DNA from: an uncultured Alloprevotella sp.
Lineage (GTDB): Bacteria; Bacteroidota; Bacteroidia; Bacteroidales; Bacteroidaceae
Length of the DNA stretch: 64,000 nt
Direction: 5' to 3'
NCBI GenBank assembly: GCA_944322095.1
Contig: CALUNU010000005.1
Span: 62,001 to 126,000, forward strand
Shown: positions 25,714 to 34,501 of the stretch, in pieces
Numbering within the stretch: the stretch's first letter is position 1
How the letters are laid out: every line of letters starts with the position of its first letter
Notes under the pieces: model-generated
Databases searched by the model: none
Told to the model about the DNA's origin: nothing
The model's input: only the letters and a program-made list of their open reading frames with translations
Program-made: the position numbers and the translations under genes

Positions 25714-26370
25714 ATGAAAAAACTTGCCCTGCTACTGCTGGCCGGCCTGCTCCTGACCGGCACATCCTGCGAAAAGATTGAGCTGCCCGCCAGCGAAGGA
25801 GAAAACAATGAGGAAACGCCCGCTCCCACCCCGGACGAACCCGGCACCGACCCCGACGACGGCAGCGGCGACGGCGCCGACGAAGACGACCCGACAGGGG
25901 GCGCCGACATATGGAGCGTGGCGCAAGCCATGACGCTGGGCGAAGACGAATTTGTATGGGTGAAAGGCTACATCATCGGTTATGCCCGGTCTACGTCGCG
26001 CAGCAGCTTGGTTTTTGCCTGCCCCACGACGAAGCCCAACACCAACATGTTCATAGCCGACCGGCCGGAGGAAACCGACCGCGAACGCTGCATGGCCATA
26101 AGGCTCACCGAGGACGGCATGAACTACCGCTCGCTGCTCAATCTGTTCGACCATCCCGACTTTTTCCGCCAGCCCATTCTGATCGCGGGACAGACGGGCA
26201 CCTATTTCGGCGCCACAGGCATCAGGGAAATCTTCGAATACACGTTTCTGCCGACCGAACAAATGAACCGACGGAAAGCATGGAAAACGGGGAGCGAAGA
26301 AAATAATCAGAAAAAACGCCGTAAAAATTTGGTAGTTCAAAAAAAAGTCGTACCTTTGCACCGCGTTTGA
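25714..26370 (+). CDS. DUF6359 OB-fold lipoprotein
   Basis: 218-aa lipoprotein. The signal MKKLALLLLAGLLLTGTSC ends in a lipobox-like Cys at 19. An acidic Pro/Asp/Gly-rich linker (about 28-65) follows, then the DUF6359 domain: DIWSVAQAM, VWVKGYIIGYA, NTNMFIADRPEETD, CMAIRL and GQTGTYFGATGIREI. Such domains occur in Bacteroidota surface proteins, often with nucleases; function unknown. The domain ends near residue 182. A further 35-odd Lys/Arg/Gln-rich residues run through the promoter of tRNA-Ser, so the original stop has probably been lost. It is 11 bp downstream of the HisC-like gene and likely co-transcribed. Confidence 0.83.
   Translation: MKKLALLLLAGLLLTGTSCEKIELPASEGENNEETPAPTPDEPGTDPDDGSGDGADEDDPTGGADIWSVAQAMTLGEDEFVWVKGYIIGYARSTSRSSLVFACPTTKPNTNMFIADRPEETDRERCMAIRLTEDGMNYRSLLNLFDHPDFFRQPILIAGQTGTYFGATGIREIFEYTFLPTEQMNRRKAWKTGSEENNQKKRRKNLVVQKKVVPLHRV
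26328..26358 (+). promoter_or_regulatory. Promoter of tRNA-Ser(GCT)-tRNA-Glu, inside the DUF6359 frame
   Basis: -33 TTTG at 26328-26331 and -7 TACCTTTG at 26351-26358 with a 19-bp spacer, a full consensus match. It lies within the last codons of the lipoprotein gene and 28 bp before the tRNA. Confidence 0.75.
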
Positions 26371-26385
26371 GAGAAAACGCGGACA

Positions 26386-26474
26386 GGAAGTTTGGGTGAG
26401 TGGCTGAAACCACCAGTTTGCTAAACTGACGTACGGGATTAACCGTACCGGGGGTTCGAATCCCCCAGCTTCCG
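26386..26474 (+). tRNA. tRNA-Ser (anticodon GCT)
   Basis: 89-nt class II tRNA with a long variable arm. The acceptor GGAAGTT pairs with AGCTTCC (one G-T pair), discriminator G. The anticodon loop TTGCTAA gives GCT, reading AGC/AGT Ser codons. The T arm GGGGGTTCGAATCCCCC is perfect. CCA is not encoded in full. Confidence 0.97.
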
Positions 26475-26482
26475 CACGACAA

Positions 26483-26557
26483 GGCGCTTTCATCTAACGG
26501 TTAGGATACATGCCTCTCACGCATGGTATACGGGTTCGATTCCCGTAGGCGCTACCA
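26483..26557 (+). tRNA. tRNA-Glu (anticodon CTC), CCA encoded
   Basis: The acceptor GGCGCTT pairs with AGGCGCT, with T-arm CGGGTTCGATTCCCG. The anticodon loop CTCTCAC gives CTC, reading GAG. It is an extra isoacceptor beyond the usual TTC, plausible in a GC-rich genome. Positions 26555-26557 encode CCA. It lies 8 bp after tRNA-Ser. Confidence 0.96.
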
Positions 26558-26563
26558 AAACCG

Positions 26564-26599
26564 AAGAGCTCCGAAACAAGCATTTGTTTCGGAGCTCTT
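26564..26599 (+). terminator. Terminator of the tRNA unit
   Basis: A perfect 16-bp stem (26564-26579 with 26584-26599) with a 4-base loop and trailing Ts, 7 bp past the encoded CCA. Confidence 0.85.
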
Positions 26600-26677
26600 T
26601 CATTTGTCCCCCACCCGCTGCCGGCACAACCTGCCATCAGCGGCCCGCACCGCCGCAAAACCGCCGGCACCGGACGG

Positions 26678-28837
26678 CTACCAGCCGTCGAACAGCCTCA
26701 GTACGAACTTTGCACCGACGCTCACATTGGTGTGGTTGGCCATACCGACGAACACGCCCACATCGCAAAAATGCGTCGAGAGGCCATAGCCCATTTCGGC
26801 ATAAGGCAACAGGTAGCGCACGGTGAGCAGGTTGCAGTAGACCCGTTCCTTCTGGATGATGCGCGACAGATATTTTATACGCGAGAAGAGCAGCATCGGG
26901 CTCTCGTACATACCGCTCATGCGCACGTAGTATTTCGACTCGTTGTACCAGCGGGCGTCGAGCAGCTGAAACTTGCCCATCATTTCGTCCTCCCATCCGG
27001 TCGGCATGTTGTTGTCGCGGAAATAGTCGAAGTCGACAAAATAGTCTTCACCGCGATTGGTGTAAAGCCCGAAGCCAAAACGGAAATACAGGGCCCGCAG
27101 GGCATAGAGTTTATATTTGTACATAGTGTCAAACTCCCACCGCTCATATTCGCCCGAACAGCCTCCGGCACGCACGCCCCGCTCAAAATCGAGCATAAAC
27201 GTGGGCCAACGGGAATAGAGCGGCACCTTCTGGCTGCCGTCGCGGTAGTAATAAAGGCCGGGCGTCCAGTCGACGTGCAGACGCGGCGCCAGGCTTTTCA
27301 AGTTGCGCTCCATGCCGCTCTGCTGCGACACCTCGTTCCAGCCGAGCAGCGTCCGGTCGTGATAGCGGAGGCCGGCCGAGAGCTTCAGCCCGGGCATGGG
27401 CTCATAGGACACGTCGCCCTGCAAATAGAAGTCCTTGTAATAGTGAAAGTCGTAGGCGTCGAAAACCTGCATGAGCGAGTCGTAATGGCTGATGCCCGAA
27501 AGACGGTCGCGTATTTCGTCGGCCTGGTCGGCGCTGTATATGTGGTTGCCGTTGCCCGCCTCGAAACGGACGGCCACATTGTGCGCCTGCGAAAGATTGA
27601 GCGTCAGCGGGGCGCACCAATAGAACTGCCGCTGCTTAAAGTTGTATCCGAAACGCGGTACAGCCTGAAAAAACACTTTTTCGCGATACTGCCAGTCCAT
27701 ATTGATGCTGGCCTGGATGTAGAACCCCTTGGCCTTGCTCCACTGATACATGGACGGCGTTATGACAGCCGGCACGTCGAGCCGGCCGCTGCGCCCGAGG
27801 TTCCACTTGTGGCTGTCGAGCAAAATGTTCTCGACCAGCGGCGACAGGAAGCGCCGACCCGGGGCCTTGGGCAACGTGTCGCGCACGGCGGCAAGGGAGT
27901 CGGCCCGCGCATATATGGCCTGCTCGTCGGCCGACAGGGGATAAGGGCGCGCCTCGTCGAAATAGCTGCGGCTGCGGAGCATGTGCGTGGTGTCGGTGCG
28001 CAGGCGGCAAAGCTCCGTCTGGTCGTAACGCGAGGCGGCTTTGCGAAGCGTGTCGGGTTCGGCCACGGCACGGAAATCGTACCCGGCCACTCCCCTGTAA
28101 TGAGCCTCCAAGCGGTTGCCCAGCAGGCGGAGCCGCGTTTTTATGTCGATCTGCGCGGGATAAAGCGTGGCCAGCCCTTCGCTCCCCACCGTGCCTGAGA
28201 GGGTGATGGAAGTCATGTCGTACGTCATGTCGAACTCGAAATGGCGGACAGCCCCCGTTTGCAAATCGACGTCGATGTTGCCCGCAACCAGCTGGGTGTT
28301 ATGAAAGCGGGGACGTATCAGGATGCGCGTAAGCACGCGCCCAGCCTCGGTGTAGGAGTAGACATACTTATAGCGGTAGAAGCGACCGTTGCGTTCGTGC
28401 AAGGGGGAGAGGATACGGTCGGAGAAGAGGTTGGGTTCGTAGATGGAAAGGCTGAACCGGTCGAGCACTCGTTCGGACGAGTCGTGAAGATAGGGCATTG
28501 TGCTGTAATAAGCCAGCTCTTTCTCGTCCACCTGGCCGGGCGGGCGATAGCGGTAAACAACGTGGTTCTCGCTCAAATAGACATTCTCGCCCTTTTCCAG
28601 CGGAAACATGCCCGGCACAAACTTGATCCACCGCCCGCGGCGGCGCGTCTTCAGGCGGGTACGCACATAGAGCTGCGAGGTGTAGCTGCTCGCTTTCAGT
28701 CTGCTGCGCCGGGTGTAGGTAAACACGCGCTCCATCACCGAGTCGGCACGCGCATCGTCGGCCACGGCCCATCCCTTGTGCGAACAGCAAAAGACGAGCA
28801 GCAGGCAAAACAACAGGCGGCGAAGCGGAACCGGCAT
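26678..28837 (-). CDS. DUF5686 outer-membrane beta-barrel protein
   Basis: 719 aa with a signal peptide (LRRLLFCLLLVFCCSHKGWA). The soluble N-terminal third (about 30-280) has RSRLKASSYTSQLYVRTRLKTRR and later DLQTGAVRHFEFDMTYDM, a pattern of the Bacteroidota DUF5686 family. The C-terminal half is aromatic-rich beta-strands ending in a terminal barrel strand (NHTNVSVGAKFVLRLFDGW), so it inserts in the outer membrane. This version lacks the CarboxypepD-like N-terminal domain of long members. It begins 16 bp after relA on the same strand and is the last gene of the unit. Function is unknown. Confidence 0.85.
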   Translation of the reverse strand: MPVPLRRLLFCLLLVFCCSHKGWAVADDARADSVMERVFTYTRRSRLKASSYTSQLYVRTRLKTRRRGRWIKFVPGMFPLEKGENVYLSENHVVYRYRPPGQVDEKELAYYSTMPYLHDSSERVLDRFSLSIYEPNLFSDRILSPLHERNGRFYRYKYVYSYTEAGRVLTRILIRPRFHNTQLVAGNIDVDLQTGAVRHFEFDMTYDMTSITLSGTVGSEGLATLYPAQIDIKTRLRLLGNRLEAHYRGVAGYDFRAVAEPDTLRKAASRYDQTELCRLRTDTTHMLRSRSYFDEARPYPLSADEQAIYARADSLAAVRDTLPKAPGRRFLSPLVENILLDSHKWNLGRSGRLDVPAVITPSMYQWSKAKGFYIQASINMDWQYREKVFFQAVPRFGYNFKQRQFYWCAPLTLNLSQAHNVAVRFEAGNGNHIYSADQADEIRDRLSGISHYDSLMQVFDAYDFHYYKDFYLQGDVSYEPMPGLKLSAGLRYHDRTLLGWNEVSQQSGMERNLKSLAPRLHVDWTPGLYYYRDGSQKVPLYSRWPTFMLDFERGVRAGGCSGEYERWEFDTMYKYKLYALRALYFRFGFGLYTNRGEDYFVDFDYFRDNNMPTGWEDEMMGKFQLLDARWYNESKYYVRMSGMYESPMLLFSRIKYLSRIIQKERVYCNLLTVRYLLPYAEMGYGLSTHFCDVGVFVGMANHTNVSVGAKFVLRLFDGW

Positions 28838-28853
28838 GGCAACGGGGATGATG

Positions 28854-31067
28854 CTACGTGCGCGAGACGGCCTTGACCCCTTTGACCGTCCGCAACTTTT
28901 TCATCAGCTTTTCGAGCTTGTCGGTGTCGTCCACCAGCACCGTCAATATGCCGAAAAACAAGCCGTCGTTCGAGTCGATGTTGATGCTTCTCAACATGAT
29001 GTGCTCTTCCTTGCTGATGATGGACGTAATGTTGTTGACAATGCCGAGGTCGTCGTTGCCCACGATGTTGAGCGTGATGGGATATTTGCTGCCGCCCTTG
29101 CCGGCCCAACGGGCCTTGACGATGCGATAGCCGAAGCGCTCGCGGAGCATGGGAGCGTTGGGGCAGTTGGTGCGGTGTATCTTTATGCCGCCGCTCACCG
29201 TCACGAAGCCAAAGACGTCGTCGCCATAAACGGGATTGCAGCAGCGGGCCATCTGAAAATCGATGCCTTTCAGGTTGCGGTCGATGACGAGCACGTCGGT
29301 ATCGCCCGCGGAACGCTGCTCGGCTTCTGTTTCGAAGTTATACTCCCCGGCGCTGCGGGTGGCCGCACGCTCCAAGAGGTTGTTTTCGCGCTTGAAGAGC
29401 CCTACGTACATGTCGATGAGCTCGTTGACGTCCAGGCGCTCGTCGCCTATGGCGCGGTAAAACTCTACCGCCTCCTTGAAGCCGGCCTTTTTCACAAGCT
29501 GGTTGACAACGGCCTCGTCCCATTCGAGCTTTTTGTTTTTCAATTTCCGCTCCAACAGCTCTTTGGCCATGACCGTGTTGCGGGCTTGCAGCTCCCGGAC
29601 GGCCTGACGTATCTTGGAGCGGGCATGCGACGACACCACGATGTTCACCCAGTCGGGTTTGGGCGACTGGGTCGACGAAGTGACAACCTCGACCGTGTCG
29701 CCGCTGCCGAGCTCCTGGCGCATCGAAACGTTTTTGCCGTTGACGCGTCCGCCCACACAATGATTGCCGACGGCCGAATGTATGTGGTAGGCAAAATCGA
29801 GCACCGTGGCCCCCAGCGGCAGACAGAAAAGGTCGCCCTTGGGCGTAAAGACGTAGACCTCCCGTTCATGCAGGTCTGAGCTGAGACTCTCGGTCAGCAG
29901 ACTCTCGTTGCCCGTTTCCAAGGCGCTGCGTATGTCGGCCAGCCAAGCATCGATGCCGCCGTCGGTGCTCTTCACGCCCTTGTATCGCCAATGGGCAGCC
30001 AGGCCGTGCTCGGCAATTTCGTCCATGCGCTCCGTTCTGATCTGCACTTCCACCCATTTGTCTTCCGGGCCCTTCACGGTGATGTGCAGGCTCTCGTAGC
30101 CGTTGCTCTTGGGAACGGTGAGCCAGTCGCGCAGGCGTTTCAGGTTCGACTCGTATTGGTCCGTTATCAGGCTGAAAACCTTCCAGCACTGCTCCTTCTC
30201 CTTGTCGGCGGGTGCGTCCAAAATGATGCGGATGGCAAACAAGTCGTACACACCCTCGAAGCCACACTGCTGCTTCTTCATCTTCTGCCAGATGGAATGG
30301 ATGCTCTTCGTGCGGCCCTTCATGTGGTAGCGCAACCCCTCGGCGTCGAGCAATTTTTTAATAGGGGCCGTGAAGCGCTCAATATAGGCATCGCGGGCTT
30401 TCTTCGTGGCATTGAGCTTTTCCTTAATCATATAATAGGCGTCGTGCTCAATGTATTTCAGCGACAAGTCTTCCAGTTCGCTTTTCAGCTTGTAAAGCCC
30501 CAGCTTATGGGCGATGGGCGCATAGAGGCAGGCCGCTTCGGTGGAGAGCGTGCGCCGGGCCGCCTCGTTTTCGGTGTCGCGGATGTTGCGCATCACGTAA
30601 ACGCAGTCGGCTATGAGCAGAAGGATAACACGCATGTCGCCCGCCTGCGACACCAGGAGATTTCTGAAATTGTCGGTCCGCATGGCCTCTTCCTTGGCCG
30701 CCAATTTCCACACGCGGAAAAAGGCAGCTGCTCCCTGCTGCACTTCCCGGCCGAAGAGACGGCCGATTTGGGGCAAGTGGGCCTCGGTTGCCAACGAGCA
30801 GACCATGCGCGAAAGAAGCACGCTGCCCCCCAGGCCAATCTCCACGGCCGCCAGGCGCATGGCTCCCAACGAATTGCAAATTTTATTCAGCCCGAAGGCA
30901 TCGCGCAAGGGGACGCCGCCCTCCGCCTTTTCTGCGAGGAAAGCGTAAAGCGCGTCTTTCGTCTCTTTGGGGAGCTGTAAAAAGCCACCTGCGCGCAGAT
31001 AACTGAAGTCGCGGCGCACGCTCTCCGCCTCTTCCGGCGTAAATGCTTGGTTATCTTCCTTTTTCAT
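28854..31067 (-). CDS. relA: (p)ppGpp synthetase RelA with degenerate hydrolase domain
   Basis: 737-aa long RelA/SpoT homologue that makes the stringent-response alarmone. Start at 31067 (MKKEDNQAFTPEEAESV), 8 bp after the nudC stop. The synthetase core is intact: GRTKSIHSIWQKM, EGVYDLFAIRII, YESLHITVKGPEDKWVEVQIRT and AEHGLAAHWRYK. TGS (VYVFTPKGDLFCLPLGATVLDFAY) and a C-terminal ACT domain are present. The N-terminal HD region keeps the helical fold but I find no H...HD...ED motif (the stretch reads GGSVLLSRMVCSLA), so it should be synthetase-only. A bifunctional SpoT is expected elsewhere in the genome. Confidence 0.94.
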   Translation of the reverse strand: MKKEDNQAFTPEEAESVRRDFSYLRAGGFLQLPKETKDALYAFLAEKAEGGVPLRDAFGLNKICNSLGAMRLAAVEIGLGGSVLLSRMVCSLATEAHLPQIGRLFGREVQQGAAAFFRVWKLAAKEEAMRTDNFRNLLVSQAGDMRVILLLIADCVYVMRNIRDTENEAARRTLSTEAACLYAPIAHKLGLYKLKSELEDLSLKYIEHDAYYMIKEKLNATKKARDAYIERFTAPIKKLLDAEGLRYHMKGRTKSIHSIWQKMKKQQCGFEGVYDLFAIRIILDAPADKEKEQCWKVFSLITDQYESNLKRLRDWLTVPKSNGYESLHITVKGPEDKWVEVQIRTERMDEIAEHGLAAHWRYKGVKSTDGGIDAWLADIRSALETGNESLLTESLSSDLHEREVYVFTPKGDLFCLPLGATVLDFAYHIHSAVGNHCVGGRVNGKNVSMRQELGSGDTVEVVTSSTQSPKPDWVNIVVSSHARSKIRQAVRELQARNTVMAKELLERKLKNKKLEWDEAVVNQLVKKAGFKEAVEFYRAIGDERLDVNELIDMYVGLFKRENNLLERAATRSAGEYNFETEAEQRSAGDTDVLVIDRNLKGIDFQMARCCNPVYGDDVFGFVTVSGGIKIHRTNCPNAPMLRERFGYRIVKARWAGKGGSKYPITLNIVGNDDLGIVNNITSIISKEEHIMLRSINIDSNDGLFFGILTVLVDDTDKLEKLMKKLRTVKGVKAVSRT

Positions 31068-31074
31068 GATTTTT

Positions 31075-31851
31075 CTACAATCTGTTTTCAAGCCACGCGT
31101 CTATTAGGCGGCGGGCCAGGCTCACTTCGCCCGGTATCGCCGGGAGCGCCCCGCGGCGATACCATCCGCCCTTGTTCAGCTCCGAACGCTGCAAGCGCAG
31201 TTCGCCGCCGTCATACTCTGCCGAAAAGCCCACCATCAGTCCGTTGGGATAAGGCCACGGCTGGCTGGCAAAATAGCGGATGTTCTTCACGCGGATGTGC
31301 GTTTCCTCCATCACCTCGCGCCGCAGGCACTCTTCGAGCGTCTCGCCCGTTTCCACAAAGCCCGCCACGAGGCCCAGATAATCGCCCCGGAACTTGTTGC
31401 TCTGCACCAGCAAGATTTCATCGTCGCCGCGATGCACGGCCACGATGATGGCCACGGCCAGCGGCGGCCACACCTCCTTGCCACAGTTGGTGCAGCGCTT
31501 CGATATGTCCGTGTGCAGCTCCATCGGAGCGCCGCACACCCCGCAATAGCGCGTCGTGGCGTCCCAATAGAGTATCTCGCGCGCCTTGCCCGCCATGTTG
31601 TATACGGGAGCCGGCAGCACGTCGAACGTTTCGCGCAGCCCCATCATGCACCACCCCGGCGCCACCACCGGCGCGTCGATGCCCACGGCCACGCAAGGCA
31701 CGCCGTCGAGCTGCGGCAACCGATGAGGCCGGTGCCACGCTTCGAGCGGAACCGGCGGCTGAGCTGCCAGCGGAACGGAAAGCGAGCCGTCCGCCCTCTT
31801 CTCCAATAAAAGCTGGCCGGCACAAAAAACGAACCAACGTTTCTTATCCAT
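31075..31851 (-). CDS. nudC: NADH pyrophosphatase NudC (NAD-cap hydrolase family)
   Basis: 258-aa Nudix hydrolase that cleaves NAD(H) and, in characterised relatives, removes NAD caps from RNA. The four zinc cysteines are at 103, 106, 120 and 123 (CGVC and CTNC). The Nudix box is at about 164-186 (GFVETGETLEECLRREVMEE), followed by the NudC-specific SQPWPYPNGLMVGF at 196. The length is normal. It heads the nudC-relA-DUF5686 leftward unit, downstream of the pgm terminator. NAD metabolism genes recur in the window (nadC, nadE). Confidence 0.96.
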   Translation of the reverse strand: MDKKRWFVFCAGQLLLEKRADGSLSVPLAAQPPVPLEAWHRPHRLPQLDGVPCVAVGIDAPVVAPGWCMMGLRETFDVLPAPVYNMAGKAREILYWDATTRYCGVCGAPMELHTDISKRCTNCGKEVWPPLAVAIIVAVHRGDDEILLVQSNKFRGDYLGLVAGFVETGETLEECLRREVMEETHIRVKNIRYFASQPWPYPNGLMVGFSAEYDGGELRLQRSELNKGGWYRRGALPAIPGEVSLARRLIDAWLENRL

Positions 31852-31869
31852 TTTTTCTTTCTAAAAAAA

Positions 31870-31918
31870 GCGTGCCCGAGCACGCAGCCCCGTCGCCGGA
31901 GCGCGCATCCCGGCACGC
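31870..31918 (-). terminator. Terminator after pgm
   Basis: GCGTGCC at 31870-31876 pairs with GGCACGC at 31912-31918, followed by a run of seven Ts on the minus strand. It lies between pgm and nudC. Confidence 0.75.
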
Positions 31919-31946
31919 CTTTGTTAGCCTTGTTTCAGAGGTGCTC

Positions 31947-33701
31947 TCAGAGCGACAGCGACTTCACCACGTCGTCCACCTTTTCCATAGCCAAGGCGTG
32001 GGCCCCGTCGAAACATTTCGGACAAGCCATTTCGCCCTTCACCTCCACGTAAAACTTAATTTTGGGCTCCGTGCCGGAGGGACGCACGCTCACCTTCGTG
32101 CCGTCGGCCGTATACCACTGCAACACGTTGCTCGGCTCGGGCATGTCGAGCGGCTGCTCGCCCCCTTCGCCATCGATCTGCACCATTTTCAGATAGTCCT
32201 TCGTGCACACAACAGGCGAGCCCGCAATTTCGCGGGGCGCACCGGCGCCGCGGAAGTTCTCCATCATGGCGCGTATTTCGTCGGCCCCCGTCTTGCCGGG
32301 CTTCACCACGTTGATGGTCTTGTTGAGCGCATAGCCATACTCCACGTAGATGTCCATCAGCACGTCGTAAAGCGTTTTTCCCTGGTCTTTGGCCCATGCG
32401 CAGATTTCGGCAAGCAGCGAGCAGGCCGACACGGCGTCCTTGTCGCGCACGAAGTCCTCGGCCATGAAGCCGTAGCTCTCTTCGCCGCCGCCGATATACT
32501 GCATGTCGCCCTCGTCCTCGTGGAGCCTGATTTCGCGGGCAATCCATTTGAAGCCCGTGTAGCAGTCGAACATCTGCACGTGGTTCTTTTCGGCAATGCT
32601 CTTAATCAGCTCCGTGGTCACGATTGTCTTCACGATAAACTCGTTCCCCTTCATCTGCCCCTTGGCCTGGCGGTTCATAATGATGTAATAGAGGAAAATC
32701 ATGCACGTCTGGTTGCCGTCCACCAGCACCCATTCGCCACGGCTGTTCTTGCAGGCCATGCCCACGCGGTCGGCGTCGGGGTCGCTCGCCATGACGATGT
32801 CGGCATCCACCTTCTTAGCCAGGTCGATGGCCATCGCCAGCGCCTCGCCGTTCTCGGGGTTGGGGCTCGCCACGGTGGGGAAGTTGCCGTCCTTCACCAT
32901 CTGCTCGGGCACGGTGTAGACGTTCTCGAAGCCCCACAGCTTCAACGAGTCGGGGATGAGCATCATGCCCGTGCCGTGCAGCGGCGTGTACACAACCTTC
33001 AAGTCGCGCTGGCGGCGTATACACTCAGGGTCGATCGAGAGCGAATGCACCCGGTCCAGGTAGATGCGGTCGATCTCCTTCCCGATCGTCTCAATCAGAG
33101 CCGGGTTGGCCTCAAACCTGATGTCCTCCACCCTCACGCGGTTCACCTCCTCGATGATGCCCCGGTCGTGCGGAGCCAGCACCTGCGCGCCGTCCTCCCA
33201 GTAGGCCTTATATCCGTTATACTCCTTGGGGTTGTGCGAAGCCGTCACCACCACGCCGCTCTGGCAGCCCAGATGGCGTATGGCAAACGACATCTCCGGC
33301 GTGGGGCGCATGTCGTCGAAGAGATACACCTTGATGCCGTTGGCCGAAAAGACGGCGGCCGTCGTCTCGGCAAACAGGCGGCTGTTGTTGCGGCTGTCGT
33401 GGCCCACCACGACGGCAATCTCCCGGCGCCCGGCAAACTGGCGGTTCAGGTAGTTGGCCAGCCCCTGCGTGGCAGCCCCCACCGTGTAGACGTTCATGCG
33501 GTTCGTGCCCACGCCCATAATGCCGCGCAGGCCGCCCGTGCCAAACTCCAACGTGCGGTAGAAAGCCTCCACCAGCTCCGTCCGGTCATCGGCTGCCAGC
33601 ATGGCGGCCGCAGCCTGCCTTGTTTTCTCGTCGTAGAGCGGCGACGACGCCCACACGCGGGCCCGCTCCTCGCAAAGCTCCAGCAATTCCTTGTTTTCCA
33701 T
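31947..33701 (-). CDS. pgm: Phosphoglucomutase/phosphomannomutase
   Basis: 584-aa alpha-D-phosphohexomutase that interconverts hexose 1- and 6-phosphates. Start at MENKELLELCEERARVW (33701); the open frame upstream crosses the promoter. The phosphoserine loop is VTASHNPKEYNGYK, the metal loop ASDPDADRVG, the sugar-binding loop GGGEESYGF, and the C-terminal phosphate-binding loop VRPSGTEPKIKFY. The length of about 580 fits the PGM2/PMM-PGM type. Monocistronic, between its own promoter (33803-33810) and a strong terminator. Confidence 0.97.
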   Translation of the reverse strand: MENKELLELCEERARVWASSPLYDEKTRQAAAAMLAADDRTELVEAFYRTLEFGTGGLRGIMGVGTNRMNVYTVGAATQGLANYLNRQFAGRREIAVVVGHDSRNNSRLFAETTAAVFSANGIKVYLFDDMRPTPEMSFAIRHLGCQSGVVVTASHNPKEYNGYKAYWEDGAQVLAPHDRGIIEEVNRVRVEDIRFEANPALIETIGKEIDRIYLDRVHSLSIDPECIRRQRDLKVVYTPLHGTGMMLIPDSLKLWGFENVYTVPEQMVKDGNFPTVASPNPENGEALAMAIDLAKKVDADIVMASDPDADRVGMACKNSRGEWVLVDGNQTCMIFLYYIIMNRQAKGQMKGNEFIVKTIVTTELIKSIAEKNHVQMFDCYTGFKWIAREIRLHEDEGDMQYIGGGEESYGFMAEDFVRDKDAVSACSLLAEICAWAKDQGKTLYDVLMDIYVEYGYALNKTINVVKPGKTGADEIRAMMENFRGAGAPREIAGSPVVCTKDYLKMVQIDGEGGEQPLDMPEPSNVLQWYTADGTKVSVRPSGTEPKIKFYVEVKGEMACPKCFDGAHALAMEKVDDVVKSLSL

Positions 33702-33802
33702 AAATTTCGAATTCCTTTTTTTACACTTTTGTTCAACGCCCGGAAACGCCGGCCCCGCGCCCTCTGCCCCGAAAGCACCGCAGGCTGCCTCTCCCGGCTG
33801 GG

Positions 33803-33810
33803 CAAAGATA
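33803..33810 (-). promoter_or_regulatory. -7 promoter element of pgm
   Basis: TATCTTTG on the minus strand, with a TTG at about 33831-33833, 20 bp further up, as -33 partner. The ATG is about 100 bp downstream. Confidence 0.6.
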
Positions 33811-33890
33811 CGGAAAGGCAAACTGACAGACAAGAGAAAGCCCCCATTTTTCCAGCAGCCGCCGCGCAATAAATGTTAGGTGTTGGTGAT

Positions 33891-34016
33891 AATTGACAAT
33901 GGACAATTGAAAATTGAGAATTGTGCACAACGAATGGGATGCGAAAGTGACTATTGACTATTGACTTTCGAAGGACGATTCTCAATTATCAATTCTCAAT
34001 TGTCAATTGTCAATTA
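33891..34016. repeat. Heptamer (TTGACAA/TCAATTG) repeat region
   Basis: Short tandem 7-bp units: TTGACAA-TGGACAA-TTGAAAA-TTGAGAA on the left and TCAATTC-TCAATTG-TCAATTG-TCAATTA on the right, the two arms inverted relative to each other. A TGACTAT-type heptamer lies between. The right arm runs into the stop codon of the HU-like gene at 34014. Together with the pgm leader this accounts for the 312-base gap at 33702-34013. Confidence 0.8.
33921..33970 (+). repeat. 50-bp dispersed repeat, copy A
   Basis: Begins with the palindrome TTGTGCACAA and ends TATTGACTTTCG. The reverse complement of 36002-36051 matches it at 45 of 50 positions without gaps. The two copies are inverted and bound the HU-like region. 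Confidence 0.85.
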
Positions 34017-34445
34017 AGCTCCCTCTTCTTCCTCGCCGCCACCCTCGGCTTCCTCCTCGCCTATGCGCACCAGGCGAATGTTTTGCCGGGCCTTATAGCC
34101 GTTGAGCGTGGGCAAGGAGCGAAACCACAGGTGGGCCCCCTTGATTTACCGCGCCGAAACGGCCTCGGGCGTGTCGGCCCCCTCGGTGGAGAGCAGGCTC
34201 ACGCAAAACGAGCCCAGCGGAAAGAGCAGCAGGTTGTGGCCGTTCATGATGAAGTTGCGCACGGCTTCCTGAAAGCCCACCATGGCGGCCTCCAGCAGTC
34301 CGCGGTCGATGTTGGAGTTTTGCGCGGCGCGCTCCACCACGTCGTCGGCCTTGATGAGCGTGTAGCGCAAGAGGCGCGGGCCGTAGCTCACGGCCGCCGT
34401 CATGGGGTTGCGGCGCTTCACGACCTTGTATCTAAGCGTTCCCAT
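34014..34445 (-). pseudogene. HU-like DNA-binding protein gene with one in-frame TAA (downstream copy)
   Basis: The frame opens MGTLRYKVVKRRNPMTAAV, the start of the Bacteroidales HU-like family, and gives 99 aa before TAA at 34146-34148. Past the stop the same frame stays open for 43 codons (IKGAHLWFRSLPTLNGYKAR and an acidic/Gly tail) to TAA at 34014. The post-stop part matches the last strand and P-x-x-x-L helix of this family ('T.R.I......F.P...L'), so the stop interrupts one original gene. The core before the stop keeps the helices and NGHNLLLFPLGSF. It may make a truncated 99-aa protein, a readthrough product, or nothing. It lies 56 bp downstream of a paralogue with the same kind of lesion. 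Confidence 0.8.
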
Positions 34446-34501
34446 AAGTCAGTTGGTTTTTTTCGATGGTTCAACAATGTTGTTTCTCTCTCAGTTTTCT
34501 C

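Noticed and set aside
26732..28198. 488-aa rightward frame opposite DUF5686
   Set aside because: Shadow of a gene with signal peptide and barrel pattern; no recognisable protein features.
31872..33872. 666-aa rightward frame opposite pgm
   Set aside because: His/Val/Arg-rich antisense shadow of phosphoglucomutase; no independent start signal.
33891..34016. CRISPR-like array from the regular repeats
   Set aside because: The 7-base units are tandem with no spacers, and no cas gene is present. No CRISPR was seen anywhere in the window.
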